Source: Pseudomonas yamanorum
GTDB lineage: Bacteria; Pseudomonadota; Gammaproteobacteria; Pseudomonadales; Pseudomonadaceae
Direction: 5' to 3'
Length of the DNA: 64,000 bases
NCBI RefSeq assembly: GCF_900105735.1
Contig: NZ_LT629793.1
Location: 6,448,001-6,512,000 of the forward strand
In this document: positions 25,886 through 34,217 of the stretch, in pieces
Numbering within the stretch: position 1 is the stretch's first letter
Layout: the number at the start of each line of letters is the position of its first letter
Notes under the pieces: model-generated
The model's input: the letters and a program-made list of their open reading frames with translations, nothing else
The model's database searches: none
What the model was told of the DNA's origin: nothing
Program-made: the position numbers and the translations under genes

Positions 25886-25999
25886 ATGAGCAATCCGACC
25901 AAAGCCCGCAAAAGTGACAGCAGTGTCGATGCCTGGGCCATTCTGTTCTTGATTATTCTGGTGGTTTCCACTGCCGTGTTCTGGGTCAGCCATCAATAA
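25886..25999 (+). CDS. small single-span membrane protein
   Basis: A 37-residue protein with a hydrophilic Lys/Ser/Asp-rich N-terminus and one transmembrane helix (about 18-35, AWAILFLIILVVSTAVFWV). A GAGG lies 7 bases before the ATG, which is better than the longer in-frame start whose first 54 residues look non-coding. Divergent from cysI. I recognise it only as a conserved small Pseudomonas membrane protein; function unknown. Confidence 0.7.
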   Translation: MSNPTKARKSDSSVDAWAILFLIILVVSTAVFWVSHQ

Positions 26000-26102
26000 A
26001 GGGTGTTGCCCGAGCTGAGTTGTCCGACAATCGGCAATTAACCGAGATTGACCGGCCCCATGCCATTATCATGGGTCGTCATTCCGAAGGGCTCAGGCAA
26101 CA

Positions 26103-27182
26103 ATGTTGAAGGTTCTCTGCAAGTGTTTGCTGGTGCTGAGCATGCCGTTCTGGGCCATCGCCCAGGCGACGTCGGTGGTGTTTCTCAACCCTGGCAATTC
26201 GACCGAGACCTTCTGGGTCAGCTACGCGCAATTCATGCAGGCCGCCGCCAGGGACCTCGGCCTGGATTTGCGTGTGCGCTATTCCGAGCGCAACCCTGAG
26301 GCCACGCTGGTGCAGGCCCGTGAAGCCCTGCAAGGCAGCGAGCGTCCGGACTACCTGGTGCTGGTCAACGAGCAGTACATCGCCCCACAGATCTTGCGCC
26401 TGTCCCAAGGCAGCGGGGTCAAGCTGCTGATTGTCAACAACGCGCTGACCGCGGACCAGACTCAACTGCTGGACGCGGGCAAATACCCCAACTGGATCGG
26501 CAGCATGGTCGCCGACGACGAGCAGGCGGGCTACTTGATGCTCACCCAGTTGTTGCGCCTGCATGGGCCTGTCGCCCCCGACCAAACCCTCGACCTGATC
26601 GCGTTCTCCGGAGCCAAGACCACTCCCGCCGCCCAACTGCGCGAGCAAGGTTTGCAGCGCGCCCTGGCGGATCATCCAGAGGTGCGCCTGCGCCAGTTGG
26701 TGTATGGCGAGTGGAGCCGCCAGCGCGCTTTCGACCAGGCCACGCAGTTATTCAAACGCTACCCGCAGACCGCACTGGTGTGGTCGGCCAACGATGAAAT
26801 GGCGCTGGGGGCAATGGATGCACTCACAGGCAGTGGCCGCACGCCGGGCACGGACGTGTTGTTCAGCGCGGTCAACAGTTCGCCAGAAGCGTTGCAGGCG
26901 CGCCTTGAGGGACGCCTGAGTGTGCTGGTGGCTGGGCATTTCACCCTTGGCGGTTGGGCGATGGTGGTGCTGCATGACGATGCCCGGGGGCTGGGCATGG
27001 CGCAGTACGGTGGGCGCGAGCGTAAGCTCGGGCTCTTTCGATTGATTGATCCGCCACAAGCCACGCGCCTTTTAGAGATGCAGGGGCGCGAGGACTACGG
27101 CGTCGATTTTCGCGCGCTGTCAGCCCAGGGCAAGCCCGCCACCTATCGCTACCCGTTCAGCCTGCAACTGCTGATGCCTTGA
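26103..27182 (+). CDS. periplasmic binding protein (sugar/LacI type), orphan
   Basis: A 359-residue type I periplasmic binding protein with a signal peptide (about 1-21, ending AIAQA). The fold is that of ribose/autoinducer-2 binding proteins: FLNPGNSTETFW, DYLVLVNEQYI, GSMVADDEQAGYLM and VWSANDEMALGAMDAL are the strands and ligand loops seen in this family. No ABC permease or ATPase is adjacent, and the next gene is convergent, so it may serve a remote transporter or a membrane sensor (such as a two-component or cyclic-di-GMP protein) instead. Ligand unknown. Confidence 0.85.
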   Translation: MLKVLCKCLLVLSMPFWAIAQATSVVFLNPGNSTETFWVSYAQFMQAAARDLGLDLRVRYSERNPEATLVQAREALQGSERPDYLVLVNEQYIAPQILRLSQGSGVKLLIVNNALTADQTQLLDAGKYPNWIGSMVADDEQAGYLMLTQLLRLHGPVAPDQTLDLIAFSGAKTTPAAQLREQGLQRALADHPEVRLRQLVYGEWSRQRAFDQATQLFKRYPQTALVWSANDEMALGAMDALTGSGRTPGTDVLFSAVNSSPEALQARLEGRLSVLVAGHFTLGGWAMVVLHDDARGLGMAQYGGRERKLGLFRLIDPPQATRLLEMQGREDYGVDFRALSAQGKPATYRYPFSLQLLMP

Positions 27183-27188
27183 CCGGGT

Positions 27189-27404
27189 TCAAACACCGGC
27201 CAAGTGCAGCACCAGCTTGACGATGCCAAACAGGGTCAAGGCAAACACAGCGGTAAACACAATACCCAGGATGACAAAGTGGCTGGGCTTGCCATGGGTA
27301 AAGTCGCGGGCGCGATTCTTCCCGCTCTGCACCCCGAAGGCGGCTGCCATCACGCTGTGAAGCATCTGCCAGAAAGTCGGCGGCTTGTTGTTGGAATCGT
27401 CCAT
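27189..27404 (-). CDS. DUF2970 membrane protein
   Basis: A 71-residue protein of the DUF2970 family. The N-terminal PPTFWQMLHSVMAAAFGVQ and following basic SGKNRARDF are the family signature; a single transmembrane helix occupies about 47-69. GAGG lies five bases before the ATG at 27404, which is preferred over an in-frame start 20 codons upstream. It ends seven bases after the converging binding-protein gene. Function unknown. Confidence 0.85.
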   Translation of the reverse strand: MDDSNNKPPTFWQMLHSVMAAAFGVQSGKNRARDFTHGKPSHFVILGIVFTAVFALTLFGIVKLVLHLAGV

Positions 27405-27545
27405 AAAGGCCTCGCGGTAGGGATCAAACCCATGGATGAGGATAGCCAAGTTCCCGCAAAACATCGGCTGTAGCTATCTACCGCCCTGGCGGTTGGCCCG
27501 TTCGCTGTACTGGGACTCCTTAACAGAGTCATCAGGAACGAGCGC

Positions 27546-30500
27546 ATGCCTACCTTACCCGCCCCGGCAGAACAGGGGCTACACACCGCATTGATCAAGA
27601 ACAGCTTGCCCGGCTGGATTGCCCGCAGCGCGGCTGCGGACATCCGGCGCTTGAAGCCGGGCCTGCTGCCCGGGCGCGTCTCCGAGGATGCACCACCTGC
27701 CTGGCTCAGTAACGCGCCTGCGGGGCTGCGCCAGGCATTCGCCGACAGCCAGCTGGCCAGTCGACGCGCCCATGAACGACTGGCCAAGACTCTCGACGGC
27801 CTCAAGGGCATCACCGAGTTCGCCCAGCCGCTGCTGGAAGAGGCCTGGCGCAACCGGTTCGGTGAGGTACCGGACGTCCACCAACACCAGTTGCACTACC
27901 TGCGCTACCGCGAGGTGCCGCAACAGCATTCGCTGTTGCAGGCGGCATTGCTCAACTTTGAAGGCAATGAAGACTTTGCCGATATTGCCCTTGAGCAAAC
28001 CAGCGCACTGGCCCCCGAAGGGGCTTTGTTCACCGAGTATTACGGTGAAATATTGCCCGACCATTCACGCCGCGCCCGCTATCGCTACCGTGAAAAGCTC
28101 GCCATCACCCCGGACCAGTTTGCCGCACTCTGCCGCCAGCTGGACCTGGGCCAGCAATACCAGGCGCATTTGCAACAAGTGTTCGAGGACGCGGGCACCA
28201 AGGCCGTGGTGCGCGAGCAGATGATCGACGCGCAAAAGAAACTGCTGGCCGTCAGGCTGCACACGGCGCGGATGAAGAGCGAAATCAGCGACAGTGCCTA
28301 TGCCATGCTCAACGCCTTGCTGGCCGGTACCGAACGGCCGCAGTGGGATGGCAAGCCTGTCGCCTGCAGCCAATTGGCGATTCTCGGCTGCAAGGTGGGT
28401 GAAGTCGTGCTGATCGGGCCGGGCGTCGGCGCGATCGCAGAGGCGCGGCAGCAGTTGGGCCTGGCCACCGCATTGTTGCCCGGCGCCTCGCTCGGGGACT
28501 TGCTGGTCCCTGCCGCGGCCGACCAGCGGCTGGTGGCCTGGATCCCCGGTGCGCCGTTGTACCCGCTCAAGGAATACCCGTCGATGAAGGCGTTCGAGGC
28601 GGACCTGGCAACCCAACTGCGCTCGCCAGCCTATCAACGGCTGTTCGCCAGCTTGGTGCCGCAAGGCGAGGCGCCTGCTTTCCTGCAGCGGCTGAAAACC
28701 AAGCTGTTTACCTATAAGTGGAATTCCAGAGGTTACAAGGAGCAGGTCTACGACACGCACATCGACCTGACCCGCCGCGAAACCTTGATCAGTGGCGAGC
28801 TGTTCGGAGCGCTCTATGACAACCACCTGCAACGTCTGAAAGATAACGCCAGAACGCTCGCCGTACCCACCGCCGAGGCGGATCGCAAGGCTGCCCAGGA
28901 ACGCCACGAACATTGGCTGAGTATTGGTTTGAATGTGTTGAACGTGGCGGCCTTTGTCGTGCCTGGCCTGGGGGAGGTGATGCTGGCGGTCACGGCGGTG
29001 CAGCTGGGCCTGGAGGTCTACCATGGCATCGAGTCGTGGAAGGAAGGCGACATGGATGCCGCCTGGGGGCATTTGGAATCGGTGGCGCTGAACGTGGCAT
29101 TCATGGCCGCCCTCGGCGGATCGACGGCCCTGGCCAGCCGCGCGCCGAAGATCCAGGTGTCCCGATGGGTGGATGGCCTGGTACCGGTCAAACTGCCCAG
29201 CGGTGAGGCCCGCCTCTGGAAGCCGGACCTGGCGCCGTACCGCAGCGAAGTCGTGCTGGACCCGGCCCTCAAGCCCAATGCCCAGGGCCAGTACGAGACA
29301 GGCGGCAAGATTTACGTGCGTATCGGTGAAAACCTGCATGAAAAAGGCTTCGACAGCCGAATCCGCAAGTGGCGGATCAAACACCCGGATAATCCCGAGG
29401 CTTATCAACCGATCCTTGAACACAACAACGCCGGTGCCTGGCGGCATGCGCATGAGCAGCCTTTCAAATGGGACCGCCTGACCCTGTTACGACGACTGGG
29501 GCCTGCCACTGAAGAATTCTCTGATACGACCCTGGGTATTATCGGGGATATCAGTGGGGTCCAGGATCACGTGTTACGCAAGACGTATATCGAAGGCAGG
29601 CCGCTGCCCGCCTTGCTGGCCGATACCCTTGAGCAGTTCCGCAGCCAGCCAGTGGCGGATACGGCGCCGCTGGCTGGCGAAGAGGCGGTGCTGCAACGGC
29701 GCTTCCCCGGGTTGTCGAGGCGAGCCATCCGGGAAATCCTTGATACCGCCAGCGAACAGGAGCGCCTGCAACTGCGCAGTCAGCGCGGGACCTCGGCGCG
29801 CCTGGATAACGCCGCTCGCCGTGCGGTGCAACAAGGTCGCCTGAGCCGTGCCCTGAGGGGGTTGCATCGTCAGGCTGACGCTGGCGTCGACACTGACCGC
29901 CTGGCCCTGCACTGCCTGCAACACTTGCCGGGATGGCCGACTGACCTGCGCCTGGAAGTGCGGTTTCAAGCTGTCGAAGGTCCATTGCTGGACAGCATTG
30001 GTCCGCAAGATGCCCCGCTGCGCAGATACCTGGTCAAGCAGGGCGAAACCTTCCAGGCCTACGACGAGCGCGGTGTCGCGCTGAACAGCCGGACCACTGG
30101 ACGGCGCAATTTCTTCCAATCGGTCGTGCATGCGATCCCCGCTGCGGCACGACCTGGCTTGGGGATGCCCTTGCCGACCCTGGACCGGGAACTGCAACAA
30201 GCGGTGGCCGGTTATGCCACCCGCCGCCGTAGCCAAATGTTCAATGTGCTCGGCCTGCGCGCACCGCGTTCGCGACCCGTGTTGACGGGGGCGGGGGGCG
30301 TCCTGGGTTACCCTTTGAGCGGTCGGGGCAAAAGCTTTGAAGTGGATGCATCGCTGACGGCGAGGGTGCAGGCGCTCTATCCCAACCTCAACGGCGGACA
30401 GGCCAGCCAGTTCGTCCTGAGCCGATTGCAGGCCGGTGAAAGCGCCCAGCAGGTCTTCACCCTGTTGGGAAACCGCCAACGTGAGTTTGACCTGTTGCAG

Positions 30501-33500
30501 GAAGAACTTGATCAGTGGACCGCCGCTGCTGCCGGGCAGGCGGGCGGGGCCAGCCAGCAACAACGGGCAGCGGCCGACATCATCGGTTGCTGGCGCCAGG
30601 GCATTTACCGCGAGCTGCCTCCCCTGAGCACCCTGTCGCTGGGCAGCGTGACGGACCTTCCGCGGCTGAGCGCAGACTTTTCCCATGTGCACTCGCTGAG
30701 TGTGCGAGCCGAGGTGTTATCGGGTGAGCAGGGTGCAAGGCTGGCTGAGCAGTTTTCCCGCGTGCAACGCCTTGATGTGCTCCTTGAGGCAACGCCAGGC
30801 ATTGAGTTGGTCGGCGGACTGAACCGCTTTACCGGGCTTACCCAGTTGACATTAAGCGGCCGGGATATGGCCTATCCCGCGGCGTTCATGCAGCGCCTGG
30901 GGGGAATGGAGCGTTTGCAGAACCTGACAGTCGAGGGCGTTTCGCAAAGCCTGGACGTCAGCGCCTTCACGCACTTGCGCGTGCTGCGCATGGAGGGCTC
31001 GGTGCAGGAGTGGCCACAGGGGGTGACGTCACTTGAGCACCTTGAGAGGCTCGACCTGTGGCGAACAAACATTCGCTCGGTGCCCACCTCGATGCTCGCC
31101 GGGCATGACCGCCTGTGGCGCGGTTTGAACCTCAGGTGGGCCGCGTTTGAGCGCCGGGAATTTATGGCGGTGTACGAACATGTGCGGGGTAATCCGGCGC
31201 ACCTGCTCAATGAACAAACCCTGGCGGAGGGGTACTGTGAGGGTGTGATGGACCGGCTGAAAAATGTGCGCTGGGGATTTGGCGTAGACGTCGTGTTGCA
31301 GTTACGGCAGCAGGGCATGAGCGTTGAGCAGATGCTGGCCCGCACCCATCAGTTGCTGGACGAACAGCTTTCCTTGAGCCAGGACCTGGAGGCTTGGGCA
31401 GCCCGGGAACTGCGGGTTGACCGGCGACAGGTGGACGCTTTTTACCGCCAGCGCGCCGCCGAGCGGCTCCTGGATTGTTGGCGCGAAGGCCTGGGGCCGC
31501 GTTTTGCGCTGTCGGGCCGATCGACCCGTTCCAACCTTTCGACTACCACGCTGAACCTGTCAGGTGGCGTGCTCGGCGACTTGCCGAGATTACCGGCGCC
31601 GGCGTTCGCCCATGTGAAGCAGGTAAACCTGAGTGGCACCCAGGTTTCCATTGAGACGCTGAACGACTTTCTCGGTGCATTCCGCACCATTGAAGAGTTG
31701 AACCTCAGTAGCGGCAACCTGGTGCAGTTGCCTTCGGCGCTGGATGACTTCACCGCCCTGCGTCAGTTGGATCTTTCCCACAACCAACTGAACGTCACCC
31801 CGGCCATCCAGCAACGCTTGAGCCGCCTGACCACCCTTGAAACACTGGACTTGCAATACAATCGCGTGATGAGCCTGGATGTGCGTGGCCTCAACGCCTT
31901 GCGCCGCTTGAACCTCAGCCACACCGGTATCACGGACTGGCCCCTGGGCGTGCTGGACTTGCCCGTGCTGGAAAGCCTTGACCTGAGCTACAGCGCAATC
32001 ACCCGCGTGCCGCCCCAGGCACTCACCGGCCACGACGCACTGATGCTCAAGAGCAACCTGCGGGGTTGCCGACTTACCCCAAGAACCTGCGCCGACATCC
32101 AGGTCTTTGCGCAACGCACGTTCCGTGAAAACCCATTGGGGGTTGACGTTGAGTTACTGCCGCTGGTGGGGCCGAATATCTACCTGCACAAGCCATTGGG
32201 CATTCCTCAAACGCAGTTGAGCATCGGCAGGACCGGCGGCGATCCGGAATATTTCCCGGTCCGGGTGACGGACGACCCCGGCCAGTTGCTGTTGCCGCTG
32301 CAGGTCGAGAACGTCGGCGCGCAAGCGCGGCTCACTCCGGCAGCACGCCTGCAACAGTTGGACCCTTCACTTGACAGTGCCGAGGCGGTGGAGCGCATCG
32401 TGGAATGGCAAGCCGCCGGGCTCGGCGCCACCGCCATCGACACGCGCCTGGTGCAGCTACACAGCGAACATCAGCGCCTGAGCAGCGCGTTGAACAGTTG
32501 GATCGACATCGAGGGTTATCGCGAAAGTGGTGGCTGGGTCAGTGCCATCAACCGTCGGCGCGCGGCCGACAGGATTCTTCAGAGCTGGCGCCACAACTTG
32601 CGTGCCCGGCCCGAGTTGCCGCCGGTGGACGGGCGCGAGGTACTGGACCTGTCCGGGCTGTATGTGGGCGACCTGCCGGCGTTGCCTGCGTCAATGAGCC
32701 ACGTCAGCGTGCTCGACCTCACTGAGGTGAAGCTGACGGAGCAGGGTTCCAATGGGTTCCTGGGCAGTTTTCCTCACCTGCGTTGGCTTATGCTCAATAA
32801 AAACGGCCTGGCGCACCTGCCGGAGGTGATCAACCGATACACGGCGCTGACTCACCTCGAAGCCACCTACAATGATTTGCGCGACGCCGTGGAGCTACAG
32901 ACACTGCTTGGTCCGTTAACTGCACTGGAATGGCTCGACCTTGGCGAGAACACCCTGGCCAACCTGGACGTCAGCGGCCTGCACGGGCTGACAAACCTGG
33001 ACCTGCACAATAACGTCCTGGAGGAGTGGCCGACGGGGGTATTGGAACTGCCCCGCCTGCGCACACTCGACCTCAGCAATAACCAGATCGAGACCATCCC
33101 GGACGATGCCCTGTTGCCTCGGCACAACCTCCTGATGAGCAACACCAACCTGACGGACAACGGGCTGGAAGAGCGCGCGTTCGAGCGGTTGAGCGAGTTC
33201 CTGGATGAAACGGGTTTTGGCCTGGGTTATACCCGGGAGCAAATTAATGACCAACTCGATGTCTTCCTGCGCAATGCCAGTCGCGAGGAAGCGGAGCTGA
33301 GCGGTGAGCTGCATCCGGAGCTGCTGACGCCCGAGGCACAGAAAGCCCAATGGTTTGCTGGCGTGGCGGCCGATTCCAGCAAGCACGCGGTCTGGGAGTC
33401 GCTCAAGAGCGCTGACGACAGTGAGGATTTCTTCTACATCATTTCCCAGCTGAAAAACGCCCAGGACTTCATCACCGACCGCCCTGAGTTGACGCGCCGG

Positions 33501-34178
33501 GTATGGGAGGTGCTGGAGGCCGCCGAGCAACGTCCGGCGTTGCGCGAGCAACTGTTCGGCAAGGCTCGCGGCATGCGGATCAACGCGACCTGCGGTGACG
33601 GCTGGATCCTGCTGTTCAGCGACCTTGAAGTCAGTGCCTATGAGTTCAAGGCCCTGGAAACCGTGGAGCCCGGGAAAGAAGGCGCGGCGCTGTTCAAGCT
33701 GGCCAGAAGCATGATCCGCCTGGAACAGACTGAAGCCACCGCCAGCCGCGTGATCAGCCTCAAGCCCAGTGTTGACCCGGCGGAAATTCGCCTGGCCTAT
33801 CGCATCGGCCTGGCCCAACGCCTGGAGTTGCCGCGCCAGCCGTCCGGCATGCTGTACCGCAACCTTTCCCAAGTGAAACAGGCCGATATCGACCAGGCCT
33901 ACGCGAGCATCATCGCGAGGGAGGTGACCGAGGCGTTCACCGACGATCTGATCGCGCGCCAGTACTGGGTCGATTACTTGCAGAAGCAATACGCGACCGA
34001 CTTTACGACGCTGGCACAAGCCCAGGCCCTCAAGGCTGAAGCCCTTGAGGATCGTTATCCGGAGTTTGGTGCGCAGTACGAGGCAGAAGCCGTGGTATTG
34101 GCCAGGCAAAGGACTGAGCAACGCCAGGCCCTGCTGATTCGCCTGTCCGTACAGGAGAGAGCGACGCTGGGGCTATAA
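27546..34178 (+). CDS. giant LRR protein with NEL-type E3 ubiquitin ligase domain
   Basis: A 2210-residue predicted effector. The N-terminal ~560 residues resemble the dermonecrotic-toxin/DUF6543 domain common in large Pseudomonas toxins; a hydrophobic stretch at about 465-485 and 510-530 could contact membranes. Three leucine-rich-repeat blocks follow (about 1020-1215, 1320-1520, 1690-1865), each introduced by a helical segment with an (R)RAA-x-x-I/L-x-x-x-W motif at 1007, 1303 and 1672. The C-terminal ~330 residues are an IpaH/SspH-like NEL domain with the catalytic C-x-D as Cys2016-Gly-Asp2018, in the context INATCGDGW. In IpaH proteins this cysteine transfers ubiquitin in host cells. No secretion signal, chaperone or secretion genes are nearby. 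Confidence 0.85.
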   Translation: MPTLPAPAEQGLHTALIKNSLPGWIARSAAADIRRLKPGLLPGRVSEDAPPAWLSNAPAGLRQAFADSQLASRRAHERLAKTLDGLKGITEFAQPLLEEAWRNRFGEVPDVHQHQLHYLRYREVPQQHSLLQAALLNFEGNEDFADIALEQTSALAPEGALFTEYYGEILPDHSRRARYRYREKLAITPDQFAALCRQLDLGQQYQAHLQQVFEDAGTKAVVREQMIDAQKKLLAVRLHTARMKSEISDSAYAMLNALLAGTERPQWDGKPVACSQLAILGCKVGEVVLIGPGVGAIAEARQQLGLATALLPGASLGDLLVPAAADQRLVAWIPGAPLYPLKEYPSMKAFEADLATQLRSPAYQRLFASLVPQGEAPAFLQRLKTKLFTYKWNSRGYKEQVYDTHIDLTRRETLISGELFGALYDNHLQRLKDNARTLAVPTAEADRKAAQERHEHWLSIGLNVLNVAAFVVPGLGEVMLAVTAVQLGLEVYHGIESWKEGDMDAAWGHLESVALNVAFMAALGGSTALASRAPKIQVSRWVDGLVPVKLPSGEARLWKPDLAPYRSEVVLDPALKPNAQGQYETGGKIYVRIGENLHEKGFDSRIRKWRIKHPDNPEAYQPILEHNNAGAWRHAHEQPFKWDRLTLLRRLGPATEEFSDTTLGIIGDISGVQDHVLRKTYIEGRPLPALLADTLEQFRSQPVADTAPLAGEEAVLQRRFPGLSRRAIREILDTASEQERLQLRSQRGTSARLDNAARRAVQQGRLSRALRGLHRQADAGVDTDRLALHCLQHLPGWPTDLRLEVRFQAVEGPLLDSIGPQDAPLRRYLVKQGETFQAYDERGVALNSRTTGRRNFFQSVVHAIPAAARPGLGMPLPTLDRELQQAVAGYATRRRSQMFNVLGLRAPRSRPVLTGAGGVLGYPLSGRGKSFEVDASLTARVQALYPNLNGGQASQFVLSRLQAGESAQQVFTLLGNRQREFDLLQEELDQWTAAAAGQAGGASQQQRAAADIIGCWRQGIYRELPPLSTLSLGSVTDLPRLSADFSHVHSLSVRAEVLSGEQGARLAEQFSRVQRLDVLLEATPGIELVGGLNRFTGLTQLTLSGRDMAYPAAFMQRLGGMERLQNLTVEGVSQSLDVSAFTHLRVLRMEGSVQEWPQGVTSLEHLERLDLWRTNIRSVPTSMLAGHDRLWRGLNLRWAAFERREFMAVYEHVRGNPAHLLNEQTLAEGYCEGVMDRLKNVRWGFGVDVVLQLRQQGMSVEQMLARTHQLLDEQLSLSQDLEAWAARELRVDRRQVDAFYRQRAAERLLDCWREGLGPRFALSGRSTRSNLSTTTLNLSGGVLGDLPRLPAPAFAHVKQVNLSGTQVSIETLNDFLGAFRTIEELNLSSGNLVQLPSALDDFTALRQLDLSHNQLNVTPAIQQRLSRLTTLETLDLQYNRVMSLDVRGLNALRRLNLSHTGITDWPLGVLDLPVLESLDLSYSAITRVPPQALTGHDALMLKSNLRGCRLTPRTCADIQVFAQRTFRENPLGVDVELLPLVGPNIYLHKPLGIPQTQLSIGRTGGDPEYFPVRVTDDPGQLLLPLQVENVGAQARLTPAARLQQLDPSLDSAEAVERIVEWQAAGLGATAIDTRLVQLHSEHQRLSSALNSWIDIEGYRESGGWVSAINRRRAADRILQSWRHNLRARPELPPVDGREVLDLSGLYVGDLPALPASMSHVSVLDLTEVKLTEQGSNGFLGSFPHLRWLMLNKNGLAHLPEVINRYTALTHLEATYNDLRDAVELQTLLGPLTALEWLDLGENTLANLDVSGLHGLTNLDLHNNVLEEWPTGVLELPRLRTLDLSNNQIETIPDDALLPRHNLLMSNTNLTDNGLEERAFERLSEFLDETGFGLGYTREQINDQLDVFLRNASREEAELSGELHPELLTPEAQKAQWFAGVAADSSKHAVWESLKSADDSEDFFYIISQLKNAQDFITDRPELTRRVWEVLEAAEQRPALREQLFGKARGMRINATCGDGWILLFSDLEVSAYEFKALETVEPGKEGAALFKLARSMIRLEQTEATASRVISLKPSVDPAEIRLAYRIGLAQRLELPRQPSGMLYRNLSQVKQADIDQAYASIIAREVTEAFTDDLIARQYWVDYLQKQYATDFTTLAQAQALKAEALEDRYPEFGAQYEAEAVVLARQRTEQRQALLIRLSVQERATLGL

Positions 34179-34188
34179 GACGCAGCGT

Positions 34189-34212
34189 GGCAGGCCCGGA
34201 AGCGGGCCTGCC
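34189..34212. terminator. hairpin between the NEL protein and metH
   Basis: GGCAGGCCCG (34189-34198) and CGGGCCTGCC (34203-34212) around a GAAG loop, between two convergent stops. The stem is strong but there is no T tract, so termination is uncertain. Confidence 0.4.
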
Positions 34213-34217
34213 GCGTA

